Shown in pieces: positions 15,557 through 21,805 of a DNA stretch of 45,498 nt. The position numbers and the translations under genes were made by a program. This DNA is from a virus. The notes beneath the pieces were generated by a model that did no database searches, was not told the DNA's origin, and was given only the letters and a program-made list of their open reading frames with translations. Location of the stretch: positions 1-45,498 of IMG/VR virus record IMGVR_UViG_3300009151_003627; one strand, 5' to 3'. Position 1 is the first letter of the stretch; each line of letters starts with the position of its first letter.

Positions 15557-15728
15557 TGACATTCTCCATATCAAACCACTCATACAGTTCATGCATGATA
15601 CTTTGCTTGATCTGGTCTGTTATCTGTTCTTCTGTAGGATTATCATTGTGTTTAAATGCACGTCTATAGCCATAGGCCAGACCATTCTCAATACACATCT
15701 CTAATACAGGTAAAAATTTAGGTTTCAT
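15549..15728 (-). CDS. Hypothetical early protein (59 aa)
   Basis: Frame MKPKFLPVLEMCIENG... ending ...EWFDMENVNE. A mostly helical protein with the NPTEEQITDQIKQSIMHELY amphipathic helix. It overlaps the next gene by 8 bases, consistent with a real coupled gene. Function unknown. Confidence 0.6.
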   Translation of the reverse strand: MKPKFLPVLEMCIENGLAYGYRRAFKHNDNPTEEQITDQIKQSIMHELYEWFDMENVNE

Positions 15729-15742
15729 AGTAATTCACACAT

Positions 15743-15856
15743 TCATAATATAAGCAATAATAACAGCCACCAGGGCGATGCCTCATTATAGATGATAAAG
15801 CATACAAAGGCAATCTTTACCAGTAAAGAACAGAAGTAATAGGAATACTGGTTCAT
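15743..15856 (-). CDS. Membrane peptide (37 aa)
   Basis: Frame MNQYSYYFCSLLVKIAFVCF... with two hydrophobic stretches separated by YNEASP and ending WWLLLLLIL. The ATG shares one base with the preceding stop (TAATG), typical of coupled phage genes. It probably inserts in the inner membrane; function unknown. Confidence 0.5.
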   Translation of the reverse strand: MNQYSYYFCSLLVKIAFVCFIIYNEASPWWLLLLLIL

Positions 15857-16086
15857 TACTTGAACATTACCTTATTACGGCGTTTAATCTCCCGATCCAT
15901 ATCCATGATCCAGTCCATGATGGTCCTGGTGTTGTACATGGTATCGTACCCGTTAACGCGGAGTTTTCGCCTGCGATCTTCGGCGTACCCGTGGAGGGTC
16001 CTCACCGTGTTGTACAGATGGTTGGTTTCCATCTCTTTAATGGGGATTGCGCCATTCTTGGATGGCCATGCAGTTAGACGTGACAT
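15856..16086 (-). CDS. Conserved small phage protein (76 aa)
   Basis: The start is the ATG at 16086 (MSRLTAWPSKNG), with AAAGGA nine bases upstream. The motif IPIKEMETNHLYNTVRTL followed by a basic helix, IMDWIMDMDREIKRRN, recurs in many phage proteins of unknown role that open with a tryptophan/lysine turn. It is the first gene of the 14.3-16.1 kb chain. Confidence 0.65.
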   Translation of the reverse strand: MSRLTAWPSKNGAIPIKEMETNHLYNTVRTLHGYAEDRRRKLRVNGYDTMYNTRTIMDWIMDMDREIKRRNKVMFK

Positions 16087-16306
16087 AATAAAGTTCCTTT
16101 CTAGGGATTGTTCCACGGGGTTTTTCTAGCGCAAAAATTTTCTCCAGAGGGAGTTCTAGAGCTAAATTCTATCACACCGAGTTGTTGCGCGCGGAAATTT
16201 TTAAACATAGGTATAAGTAACTGTGCCTGAAACCTGGTTGATAGAGTAACTATACTTTTTTTTGAGAAAGTGAGTACCACTGTTTTCTATACAGTAGCCT
16301 GTACTG
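16087..16306. other. Intergenic region without a gene
   Basis: Two hundred and twenty bases with no plausible frame. It holds a weak hairpin (ACTGT-7-ACAGT near 16283) and an AAGTAACTG...GAGTAACTATACTTTTTTTT stretch at 16215-16265 that resembles the inverted GTAAC repeats seen near 18.1 and 20.2 kb. No sigma70 promoter of the local consensus was found for the gene at 16086, but one must exist here or further upstream. Confidence 0.4.
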
Positions 16307-16507
16307 TTATTCTTCTCCGTAGTAGTCTGCCATCTCGTCCACTACTTCTTCTGTGTAGGGTACGAATTCTTGGTCGTTCCACTGTTCGGCCTTCTGAATC
16401 AATTCCTCGGCCATACTAGGATGTATACGGAGAATACGTACGATTTCGTGTTCGGTGTAGCCTAGAATCAACATCTCGGCTGCTTGCTCAATAGAATCTT
16501 TCATCAT
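16307..16507 (-). CDS. Helical hypothetical protein (66 aa)
   Basis: Mostly alpha-helical: EMLILGYTEHEIVRILRIH resembles a helix-turn-helix pair, followed by an acidic tail (VVDEMADYYGEE). A DNA-binding role is possible but not shown. It overlaps the membrane peptide upstream as ATGA. Confidence 0.55.
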   Translation of the reverse strand: MMKDSIEQAAEMLILGYTEHEIVRILRIHPSMAEELIQKAEQWNDQEFVPYTEEVVDEMADYYGEE

Positions 16508-16605
16508 TGACCTTTCATCATGAACAGCATATAATAGAAGAAGGGGCCGCCAATCAAGGTGGCCATCATGGTTGCTTGTACCAGCTCTTTAAAAAACTGC
16601 TTCAT
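16504..16605 (-). CDS. Membrane peptide (33 aa)
   Basis: Frame MKQFFKELVQATMMATLIGG...FFYYMLFMMKGQ: a short amphipathic start, one membrane span and a basic tail. It sits 1 base after the upstream stop and overlaps the next gene as ATGA. Function unknown. Confidence 0.5.
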   Translation of the reverse strand: MKQFFKELVQATMMATLIGGPFFYYMLFMMKGQ

Positions 16606-16606
16606 C

Positions 16607-16933
16607 TTAGGCTCCCAAAGCGGCGAATGGGTTACCCTTGGCAGTAGGAGCATTAGCCAAGAAAGCATCAATCTCTTTGAGCTTTTGTGCCTTCTTAGTG
16701 GCTGTAGTGCCCTGGACAGACTCAGAGACCTTCTTATATTGTGGAGATACCTTGGCCATCACCTCGTCCACGTTAGAAGCGGAGAACAAGATCTTAGAAG
16801 CTTTAGTATGGTATACGAAAGCATTAGAGCGGGACACGCCCAAGATGTTCATGATCTCGGATAAAGCCAGGGCCTTATCAGGAGTATTGCGAACGATTGA
16901 AACTGCTGTCTCGAGGTTAGTTACTTTAGTCAT
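16607..16933 (-). CDS. Putative HTH-type early protein (108 aa)
   Basis: The N-terminal half (ALSEIMNILGVSRSNAFVYHT) looks like a winged or simple helix-turn-helix. The C-terminal half is lysine/alanine-rich (TTATKKAQKLKEIDAFLANA) and ends NPFAALGA. A similar small helical domain ends the protein at 25607. The gene has its own sigma70 promoter with a 37-base leader carrying AAGGA. A transcription regulator is a reasonable guess. Confidence 0.55.
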   Translation of the reverse strand: MTKVTNLETAVSIVRNTPDKALALSEIMNILGVSRSNAFVYHTKASKILFSASNVDEVMAKVSPQYKKVSESVQGTTATKKAQKLKEIDAFLANAPTAKGNPFAALGA

Positions 16934-16969
16934 TTTGATTTCCTTGTGTGTTTGTGTTAAGATGTATCT

Positions 16970-17011
16970 ATTATAGTCTGGATCCGGATAAACGTCAAGT
17001 AATACCGGATC
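16970..17011 (-). promoter_or_regulatory. Early sigma70 promoter inside an inverted repeat
   Basis: TTGACG (16993-16998), 17-base spacer, TATAAT (16970-16975), then AGATACATCTTAA. A perfect 7-bp inverted repeat, GATCCGG (minus strand 17011-17005) and CCGGATC (16987-16981), flanks the -35 box and could be an operator. Confidence 0.7.
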
Positions 17012-17012
17012 T

Positions 17013-17204
17013 TTACGTAAGGTTATTACGTTCGGCCTGATCTTCTAAAATACAGGCTTCCATGGCCGCCTTGGCATCAGCTTTGTAATGATACCCGTCA
17101 ACCACATGCTTACCATCAACCACCAACTTCCACCCATTCTTAAGAACTGTACCGTTCTTGTTCATGGTGAAAATCGGCTCTATGGTGTACGTTTGCTTGC
17201 TCAT
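17013..17204 (-). CDS. Hypothetical early protein (63 aa), leaderless
   Basis: Starts MSKQTYTIEPIFTMN and looks like one small beta-beta-alpha domain (GWKLVVDGKHVVDGYHYKAD). The ATG lies only 5 bases after the -10 box, so the transcript should begin at or next to the start codon with no ribosome site, a leaderless mRNA. Function unknown. Confidence 0.6.
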   Translation of the reverse strand: MSKQTYTIEPIFTMNKNGTVLKNGWKLVVDGKHVVDGYHYKADAKAAMEACILEDQAERNNLT

Positions 17205-17209
17205 ACCCT

Positions 17210-17238
17210 ATTATAGTCTCTTTTTAATAACCGTACAA
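17210..17238 (-). promoter_or_regulatory. Early sigma70 promoter, leaderless
   Basis: TTGTAC-17-TATAAT, followed by AGGGT and then the ATG of the gene ending at 17013. The expected transcription start coincides with the start codon. Confidence 0.6.
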
Positions 17239-17247
17239 CTGGTAGGG

Positions 17248-17466
17248 TTATTCAGTAACTGGCGCCAGAAGGCGTTGGAATCCACGGAATGCGGTTCTGA
17301 AGGCGTTCCTCTGAACTGAATCCAGTTCGTCGTAGTTATCAGACATCCAGGTCATAGTTTCCAGAAGACCCATGCCCATCGACACGGCCTCTTGTTGAAC
17401 GATATCCAGGGCTTCTGCCTGGCTCATAGTCTCGAAAGACTGGTCTAAAGTTTTCCAATTGCTCAT
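17248..17466 (-). CDS. Helical hypothetical protein (72 aa)
   Basis: Mostly alpha-helical, starting MSNWKTLDQSFETMSQAEAL, with amphipathic helices and the C-terminal FRTAFRGFQRLLAPVTE. Last gene of a four-gene chain (17248-18042) linked by ATGA or TAATG overlaps. Function unknown. Confidence 0.6.
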   Translation of the reverse strand: MSNWKTLDQSFETMSQAEALDIVQQEAVSMGMGLLETMTWMSDNYDELDSVQRNAFRTAFRGFQRLLAPVTE

Positions 17467-17648
17467 TTAATTCTCCGACGTGTTATAGGTGTGAACATGC
17501 AACCTTCTGTAGGAAAGCCGCGCTTTGCAATTGCACCAAGCAGGGCATAAGAACCGCCCCAGCTGTATGCACTCCTCTTTACCTTCTTCTCAGCATACAC
17601 CGATACCAGTATGCCATCGGTGTTAACGTATTGGCTAATGGCTTTCAT
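17463..17648 (-). CDS. Hypothetical early protein (61 aa)
   Basis: Starts MKAISQYVNTDGILVSVYAE, then AYSWGGSYALLGAIAKRGFP, ending in a basic tail (TPITRRRIK). Overlaps both neighbours by four bases. Function unknown. Confidence 0.55.
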   Translation of the reverse strand: MKAISQYVNTDGILVSVYAEKKVKRSAYSWGGSYALLGAIAKRGFPTEGCMFTPITRRRIK

Positions 17649-17800
17649 ACAGCCTCCACTTGCTTAAATACACGCAAGATTTCGGGGCACGCTTCACGGG
17701 GCAGACCCTCCTCAACCATCAGATCGATGATGAGGTCTTCGGAGAGATCGCAGGCAATAGCATCTGTGATGAGCATATGCAGCTCAGACATTCTAGACAT
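17645..17800 (-). CDS. Hypothetical early protein (51 aa)
   Basis: Frame MSRMSELHMLITDAIACDLS...RVFKQVEAV. A helical, acidic protein with VEEGLPREACPEILRVFK. It starts one base into the preceding stop (TAATG) and overlaps the next gene as ATGA, so it is well supported by context. Function unknown. Confidence 0.6.
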   Translation of the reverse strand: MSRMSELHMLITDAIACDLSEDLIIDLMVEEGLPREACPEILRVFKQVEAV

Positions 17801-18042
17801 TATACAGACTCCTTGTTATCCATCATTTCACATAAAATAAACTTGGCCACGTTCATCTTCTGACGGGCATACTCTACAGCACGAGGACCGGCACCCATTG
17901 CCAACATCTCCTGGCAGTCAGAGAGAATGCCCATCACCACCATCTCTTGACCGGACATCTTAGCGGTCAAGGATTCCATGTACTGGCTACGGATCTGAGC
18001 TTCCGTCATGCCGTACATTTTAGTTTCTGAATACGTTGTCAT
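17800..18042 (-). CDS. Helical hypothetical protein (80 aa)
   Basis: I chose the ATG at 18042 (MTTYSETKMYGM), which has AAAGG upstream; the longer start lies close to the -10 box. It is mostly alpha-helical and methionine-rich (MSGQEMVVMGILSDCQEML). First gene of its operon, behind a near-consensus promoter. Function unknown. Confidence 0.6.
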   Translation of the reverse strand: MTTYSETKMYGMTEAQIRSQYMESLTAKMSGQEMVVMGILSDCQEMLAMGAGPRAVEYARQKMNVAKFILCEMMDNKESV

Positions 18043-18068
18043 AATAGCCTTTCTGTTGAACATACGTT

Positions 18069-18097
18069 ATTATAACCGAGTTCGGACCAAACGTCAA
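18069..18097 (-). promoter_or_regulatory. Early sigma70 promoter
   Basis: TTGACG-17-TATAAT then AACGTATGTT, with overlapping hairpins (ACCC/GGGT and CAACC/GGTTG) and CGTAACG directly upstream of the -35 box. Confidence 0.75.
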
Positions 18098-18132
18098 CCT
18101 AATACCCTTACGTTACGGTTGGGTACTTCGCG

Positions 18133-18184
18133 AAAGTAACTAGATCATTTGCATTTCATTCTGCATATAATATAGTTACTTTTT
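18133..18184. repeat. 52-bp inverted-repeat element, copy 1
   Basis: Matches 43 of 52 bases with 20197-20248. Both copies are bounded by AAAGTAACTA and TAGTTACTTT, contain TGCATATAA, end in a T run on the plus strand, and lie between the end of one operon and the next early promoter. Confidence 0.6.
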
Positions 18185-18256
18185 GGTGAAAGCGTTTAAG
18201 AAGACGGCAAAATACTATTTTCTTCGCTATAAATACATACCAATTTAAAATAAATA

Positions 18257-18277
18257 TTAGTAAGTCTACCTTACTAA
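18257..18277 (-). terminator. Rho-independent terminator
   Basis: Minus-strand hairpin TTAGTAAG-GTAGA-CTTACTAA (8-bp stem, 5-base loop) followed by TATTTATTTT, directly after the stop of the gene ending at 18278. Confidence 0.7.
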
Positions 18278-18475
18278 TTATTGCATTCTAGTCTTTAAAA
18301 ATGCCATTAACTCCGTAATATCTTTTCTACGGAATGCTTTAGATGAAAGTATCACATAAGGATTAATAGTACCCATTAATTGTTCCTTCTTATTAAGAAA
18401 CTCATATTCTGGATTATTATTAATAAAATACCTAACATCATCGTAATTTAATCCAATAATAAACTTTTTAGTCAT
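18278..18475 (-). CDS. Hypothetical early protein (65 aa)
   Basis: Starts MTKKFIIGLNYDDVRYFINN; then a linker and an amphipathic helix, KDITELMAFLKTRMQ. The ATG overlaps the upstream stop as TAATG. Last gene before a strong terminator. Function unknown. Confidence 0.6.
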   Translation of the reverse strand: MTKKFIIGLNYDDVRYFINNNPEYEFLNKKEQLMGTINPYVILSSKAFRRKDITELMAFLKTRMQ

Positions 18476-18723
18476 TATCTATTCCTCGATTGAATAAACT
18501 TATTATAGCCCTCTTCCGTACCTATATCGTATTCACTGATAATAATGGTATTTCTATCGATTCCGGCATCTATATTATTACCTTTTAATCGTTCTATCTC
18601 GTTTGCGGCCTCTTCCAATAGATCAGATAATCGATCGGGCTGGTTTTCCTGGACACTTTTCCTTGTAGGAATTTGTCTACGGATTTCCGCTCTTTTTCTA
18701 AGTCTGTATATGAGGTCTTCCAT
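18475..18723 (-). CDS. Coiled-coil hypothetical protein (82 aa)
   Basis: The start is the ATG at 18723 (MEDLIYRLRKRAEIRRQ); the longer frame runs through the upstream gene. The helix RLSDLLEEAANEIERLKG is typical of small phage proteins that precede unknown early genes. Function unknown. Confidence 0.6.
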   Translation of the reverse strand: MEDLIYRLRKRAEIRRQIPTRKSVQENQPDRLSDLLEEAANEIERLKGNNIDAGIDRNTIIISEYDIGTEEGYNKFIQSRNR

Positions 18724-18724
18724 A

Positions 18725-18925
18725 TCAATAACTCTGATGTGAATGACCGATTCGGTACATCGGATTACCCGGAACGATTTCTTCTGTATCAGGCGTATAG
18801 AGTTCCGGCAACATAATATCGGCAAATTCCCCATAACAGTAGTACCCAGACTCGGTTACTACCAATTCTGCATCTGAAGGCAATTGACTTAATGCCTCTA
18901 TCATCTCTCTTACTGTAATAGTCAT
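18725..18925 (-). CDS. Conserved small phage protein (66 aa)
   Basis: Starts MTITVREMIEALSQLPSDAEL with VVTESGYYCYGEFADI following, a pattern common in small phage and prophage proteins (a helix, then a two-strand sheet, often with 'L-x-x-L-P-x-D-A'). Sits one base after the AAA+ gene. Function unknown. Confidence 0.65.
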   Translation of the reverse strand: MTITVREMIEALSQLPSDAELVVTESGYYCYGEFADIMLPELYTPDTEEIVPGNPMYRIGHSHQSY

Positions 18926-18926
18926 A

Positions 18927-19817
18927 TCAGTTCCCCTGAGTTAAAACGTACTTGGCTAAATCCTTCCATTGAGGATTACCGGTATTGGCAATCTTCGTAA
19001 CCGCAATCAAGCTACGGAGAGACATATTAGGAATCCTACCCAAATTAGACTTCAGGAAGTCCAGAGCCAGACCCTTGGCAATAGCATTTACTTCCGGAAG
19101 AAACTCATCCGAAGTAGCAATCACTTCCATTCGTTCGAGTTTCTGAGCTTCAGTCATCGACAAGTCAACAACCAGGCTACGGGTACGAATCGCCTGATCG
19201 ATCTTATCTAAAGCCATATTCGATACGAATACGATAGAACCGGTAAACTCAAAAGAGCGCGGCAGATCATCGTCTCTCATATCGGCATTCCATGAGATAT
19301 AGCGCTTAGAATAAGAATCCAAAGCACCCTTCAAGAGGTTCTTAGCCACATCGTCTTTCAGGATACTATCGCAATCGTCAAAAACGATAACCATACCGTT
19401 ATTCTCAAACAACGTACGATAGAGACCTTTAGCGGTAGAGTAACCCTTAACAACCGTATAGGACTTAGCCTTATTGACCTTTGCACCGATAGCAAAATTA
19501 GCCAGGTCAGTCAGATTCGTAAAACCGTTCTTTTCCAAAGACTTCAGAACCGTATACGACTTACCAAGACCACCTTCGCCGGTAATAACGGCAGAAGGGA
19601 GAGTCTTCTGAACGATCATATCAACCATCTGCTCAACAAAGCTAAAACGCTGGTTAATACCGAACTCGGACTCAACAGGAGCAGGAGCCTCTTTGAAAGC
19701 CAACTTCTGACCGTCCAACTGACGCTGAACATAGTAGCGAGAAGTAGACTTAACAACCACCTTACCGTTAACCAGACCGTGGAATTTACCTTCGGAGAAT
19801 TTAATTTCTGTATTCAT
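18927..19817 (-). CDS. AAA+ ATPase
   Basis: A 296-residue P-loop ATPase. Walker A is GEGGLGKS at residues 80-87, Walker B VIVFDD at 143-148, a sensor-1-like VFVSNM follows, and the arginine-containing region AIRTRSLVVDLS comes after. The first 60 residues form a short basic N-terminal domain. Such phage proteins are often MoxR-like or loader ATPases, but no partner gene is recognised. It has its own promoter. An ATP-driven chaperone or helicase-loader role is possible. Confidence 0.8.
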   Translation of the reverse strand: MNTEIKFSEGKFHGLVNGKVVVKSTSRYYVQRQLDGQKLAFKEAPAPVESEFGINQRFSFVEQMVDMIVQKTLPSAVITGEGGLGKSYTVLKSLEKNGFTNLTDLANFAIGAKVNKAKSYTVVKGYSTAKGLYRTLFENNGMVIVFDDCDSILKDDVAKNLLKGALDSYSKRYISWNADMRDDDLPRSFEFTGSIVFVSNMALDKIDQAIRTRSLVVDLSMTEAQKLERMEVIATSDEFLPEVNAIAKGLALDFLKSNLGRIPNMSLRSLIAVTKIANTGNPQWKDLAKYVLTQGN

Positions 19818-19843
19818 GTGTGTGTTCCTTTAAACGATGACCA

Positions 19844-19885
19844 ATTATAAGCTAGTTTCGGCGTTACGGCAACTTAAGCCGTAAC
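19844..19885 (-). promoter_or_regulatory. Early promoter overlapping a terminator-like hairpin
   Basis: TTGCCG (19867-19872), 17-base spacer, TATAAT (19844-19849) for the AAA+ gene. A perfect 8-bp hairpin, GTTACGGC-TTAAGTT-GCCGTAAC (19863-19885), ends the upstream gene: its first arm contains the last codons and the stop of that gene, and its second arm contains part of the -35 box. Confidence 0.6.
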
Positions 19886-20101
19886 CCTTGCTGAATACCA
19901 GCCTTCTTTTTCAATCTTGCGGTTAGCCCGGCGAATGGTGTTGTAAGCTTTCTCAACGCCTGGAGTTGAGAGAGAGGCATGAATTGAACCGTTAGCCTGA
20001 AGGAAGGCAACAGCATCGTGCTTGGCTTTATAAGTCTTGAAAGCAATTGCAGGGATTAACATTTCGTAACCGCCTACTGGTGTGAACTTTACTTTTTCCA
20101 T
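19874..20101 (-). CDS. Hypothetical early protein (75 aa)
   Basis: I chose the ATG at 20101 (MEKVKFTPVGGYEM), which has AAGGAG seven bases upstream. A basic, helical protein (AYNTIRRANRKIEKEGW). Single-gene operon with its own promoter. Function unknown. Confidence 0.6.
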   Translation of the reverse strand: MEKVKFTPVGGYEMLIPAIAFKTYKAKHDAVAFLQANGSIHASLSTPGVEKAYNTIRRANRKIEKEGWYSARVTA

Positions 20102-20125
20102 ATCGTTTCTCCTTAACATGTACCA

Positions 20126-20153
20126 ATTATAGTCCAAATTAGAGAAACGTCAA
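20126..20153 (-). promoter_or_regulatory. Early sigma70 promoter
   Basis: TTGACG-16-TATAAT, then TGGTACATGTTAAGGAG, sharing TACAT-C/G-TTAA with the promoters at 13432 and 16970. A small hairpin TACGG-TTAATAT-CCGTA lies upstream. Confidence 0.75.
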
Positions 20154-20196
20154 CTGTTACGGATATTAACCGTACATTTTGTAAGGTATTCGTGCA

Positions 20197-20248
20197 AAAG
20201 TAACTAGTTAATTTGCCGTTTAAAATGCATATAAAATAGTTACTTTTT
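20197..20248. repeat. 52-bp inverted-repeat element, copy 2
   Basis: Second copy of the element at 18133; it lies between the end of the operon at 20249 and the next promoter. See copy 1. Confidence 0.6.
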
Positions 20249-20587
20249 TTATGAATTTTTCTCTTTGAGTTTGGTTTCAATGGCTATGGCAAAACGCAAA
20301 GTGTCATCGCGTGGGGAAATGCCCTCTTGAGACTTAACTGCGGCCTCACAAATGTCCTTTTCCGTCAGCCCAACCCATGTGCGCTGTAGTGGGATAGTCC
20401 ACATCGGGGTCGATGGCGGCATCGTTATGTATGGCATCTGCTCTGGCTGTGCCAAGGCTTCTTTAATGGCGGTAATGGCTTCCGCACATTCTTTGAAGTT
20501 GTGTGCTGGCATTAGGTCTGATTCGGTAGGCCAATATGCGTTTGTCAACGCCTCCAGCGCTAGCTTCAATGCTTCGTCTTTAGTCAT
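20249..20587 (-). CDS. Prophage-type hypothetical protein (112 aa)
   Basis: Starts MTKDEALKLALEAL, then ECAEAITAIKEALAQPEQM and QRTWVGLTEKDICEAAVKS. This pattern is common in prophages and phages of betaproteobacteria. The start is the ATG at 20587, which overlaps the upstream 27-aa frame by 8 bases and has only a weak ribosome site, so coupling is likely. GC is higher than in most of the window. Likely acquired horizontally. Confidence 0.65.
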   Translation of the reverse strand: MTKDEALKLALEALTNAYWPTESDLMPAHNFKECAEAITAIKEALAQPEQMPYITMPPSTPMWTIPLQRTWVGLTEKDICEAAVKSQEGISPRDDTLRFAIAIETKLKEKNS

Positions 20588-20663
20588 TTTTATTAATATC
20601 CCACAGCACAATTCCTACCCCGGTTACCATGATTATTATGAAAATAATTGTATCGGTATTCAC
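20580..20663 (-). CDS. Membrane peptide with GTG start (27 aa)
   Basis: Frame from GTG at 20663: MNTDTIIFIIIMVTGVGIVL, then WDINKND. GGAG lies six bases before the GTG and the end overlaps the next gene by 8 bases. One membrane span; function unknown. Confidence 0.45.
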   Translation of the reverse strand: MNTDTIIFIIIMVTGVGIVLWDINKND

Positions 20664-20664
20664 C

Positions 20665-20865
20665 TTATTCTCCCTCTAACCACTTGGCCACATCTGCCTC
20701 GCCAAATAGAACCAGATCTTCGTTCTCATACACCTGATAGCAATTATTACAGACCGTTCTATAGTCGACCGCTCTGTTGTTCTCCCTGGTATATGCCTTG
20801 GTGGAAATAGTCCATCCATTCTCGTCATCCTTGGCCTTATGACCACACGTAAATATTACTGACAT
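20665..20865 (-). CDS. Small zinc-finger-like protein (66 aa)
   Basis: I chose the ATG at 20865 (MSVIFTCGHKAKDD). Four metal-ligand-like residues, CGH near residue 7 and CNNC near residue 40, suggest a small zinc ribbon. AAAAGGA precedes the start. Function unknown. Confidence 0.55.
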   Translation of the reverse strand: MSVIFTCGHKAKDDENGWTISTKAYTRENNRAVDYRTVCNNCYQVYENEDLVLFGEADVAKWLEGE

Positions 20866-20866
20866 T

Positions 20867-21049
20867 TTAATCCTTTTCAAGCTGAATCTCTTGCCCCAGA
20901 CGCTGAACTTCTTTAATAGCATTTACCCGGACAGCTGCCTCCCAGCCTGCCCATGCCCAATAAGCCGGGCTTCCCTCTCTGTACGGGTTCATACTACCGT
21001 TGTAGTCGCCGTTCCACCAATCTCCGAATTCATCGCTTGTTGCTGACAT
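20867..21049 (-). CDS. Hypothetical early protein (60 aa)
   Basis: Tryptophan-rich: FGDWWNGDYNGS, then WAWAGWEAAVRVNAIKEV. The WEAAV segment is common in phage early proteins of unknown role. Sits one base after the next gene's stop. Function unknown. Confidence 0.6.
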   Translation of the reverse strand: MSATSDEFGDWWNGDYNGSMNPYREGSPAYWAWAGWEAAVRVNAIKEVQRLGQEIQLEKD

Positions 21050-21204
21050 TAATTTACCTCAATATTTAAATTGTATATAGGAGTATTATCTAGTTGAGAT
21101 AACCAAAGAGCGACCCTATCTAAGACGTCTTCCTTATCGTTTGTTTCGTAAACGAAATCAGAATGAAACTCATCAGTTACGGTTAACTTAAAGCGCGGGA
21201 TCAT
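21049..21204 (-). CDS. Hypothetical early protein (51 aa)
   Basis: The start is the ATG at 21204 (MIPRFKLTVTDEFHSDFVYE); the longer frame lies inside the upstream gene. Two strands followed by a helix, ending in a beta strand. Overlaps the upstream gene by 17 bases. Function unknown. Confidence 0.5.
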   Translation of the reverse strand: MIPRFKLTVTDEFHSDFVYETNDKEDVLDRVALWLSQLDNTPIYNLNIEVN

Positions 21205-21349
21205 TTGAGCCGCTTTCCATTCTCGTAAGAACGTAGTCTGCAACCGCAATCGCAAAAGGTCTTAGATCCTCTACCTTCACCCACTTACCTGAAACGTCAG
21301 TAGGAACTTTTTCAATAAGAACGTCTAAAATAGGTCTTTGTGCTTCCAT
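21188..21349 (-). CDS. Hypothetical early protein (53 aa)
   Basis: The start is the ATG at 21349 (MEAQRPILDVLIEKVPTDVS), which has AAGGGA upstream. Ends with a helix, FAIAVADYVLTRMES. Function unknown. Confidence 0.5.
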   Translation of the reverse strand: MEAQRPILDVLIEKVPTDVSGKWVKVEDLRPFAIAVADYVLTRMESGSNDPAL

Positions 21350-21371
21350 AATTTCCCTTTTTCTCCACATA

Positions 21372-21527
21372 TTATTGTTCCATCGGATCGCCGAGCTCGT
21401 ACTCAGTAATCTCAACCATTTCCCAGACCCCACCTTTGCGGTTGAACTGATCCAGGAGTTGAATAGCTAACTCCTTATTACGGACAATGTATCCGTTCTC
21501 ATCACCCATTTTTCTAATTCGCCACAT
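21372..21527 (-). CDS. Hypothetical early protein (51 aa)
   Basis: Frame MWRIRKMGDENGYIVRNKEL...EYELGDPMEQ. Small and mixed alpha/beta. Starts one base after the gene upstream and ends 22 bases before the next. Function unknown. Confidence 0.5.
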   Translation of the reverse strand: MWRIRKMGDENGYIVRNKELAIQLLDQFNRKGGVWEMVEITEYELGDPMEQ

Positions 21528-21528
21528 A

Positions 21529-21726
21529 TTAATACCTTATACAAACTTCTTCAATACAATCGTTAGTATGATTCATAGTATAACGAATTTTACTAATAAT
21601 CTCTCTAACCTCTTCGGGATAAGGAATATCATATGTATGAGAAAGATAGTATTCAATCTCATAAGGCTTTACACCTGATTCTAATTTTTCAATTACATCG
21701 ATTATAATATCTTTAATCTTTGACAT
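21529..21726 (-). CDS. Helical hypothetical protein (65 aa)
   Basis: Starts MSKIKDIIIDVIEKLESGVK, then YLSHTYDIPYPEEVREIISK. Acidic, helical, possibly a small regulator. First gene of its operon, with its own promoter and AAGGA site. Confidence 0.6.
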   Translation of the reverse strand: MSKIKDIIIDVIEKLESGVKPYEIEYYLSHTYDIPYPEEVREIISKIRYTMNHTNDCIEEVCIRY

Positions 21727-21749
21727 TTCGTTTTCCTTCTCTATACCCT

Positions 21750-21778
21750 ATTATAGTCCAGAAACAAAGAACCCGCAA
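21750..21778 (-). promoter_or_regulatory. Early sigma70 promoter
   Basis: TTGCGG-17-TATAAT, then AGGGTAT. The -35 hexamer is part of the right arm of the hairpin at 21770-21795. Confidence 0.7.
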
Positions 21779-21795
21779 CTGTTACGTTACGGGTT
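21770..21795 (-). terminator. Terminator-promoter hairpin, copy 1
   Basis: AACCCGTAAC-GTAACA-GTTGCGGGTT: a 10-bp stem with one G.U pair, followed by a mixed T stretch. All 26 bases are identical at 24071-24096. It ends the operon terminating at 21806 and supplies the -35 box of the next. Confidence 0.65.
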
Positions 21796-21805
21796 AAGTT
21801 TTCTC

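Noticed and set aside
18228-18235. TATAAATA on the plus strand
   Set aside because: No plus-strand gene lies downstream, so this late-box match is probably by chance in AT-rich DNA.
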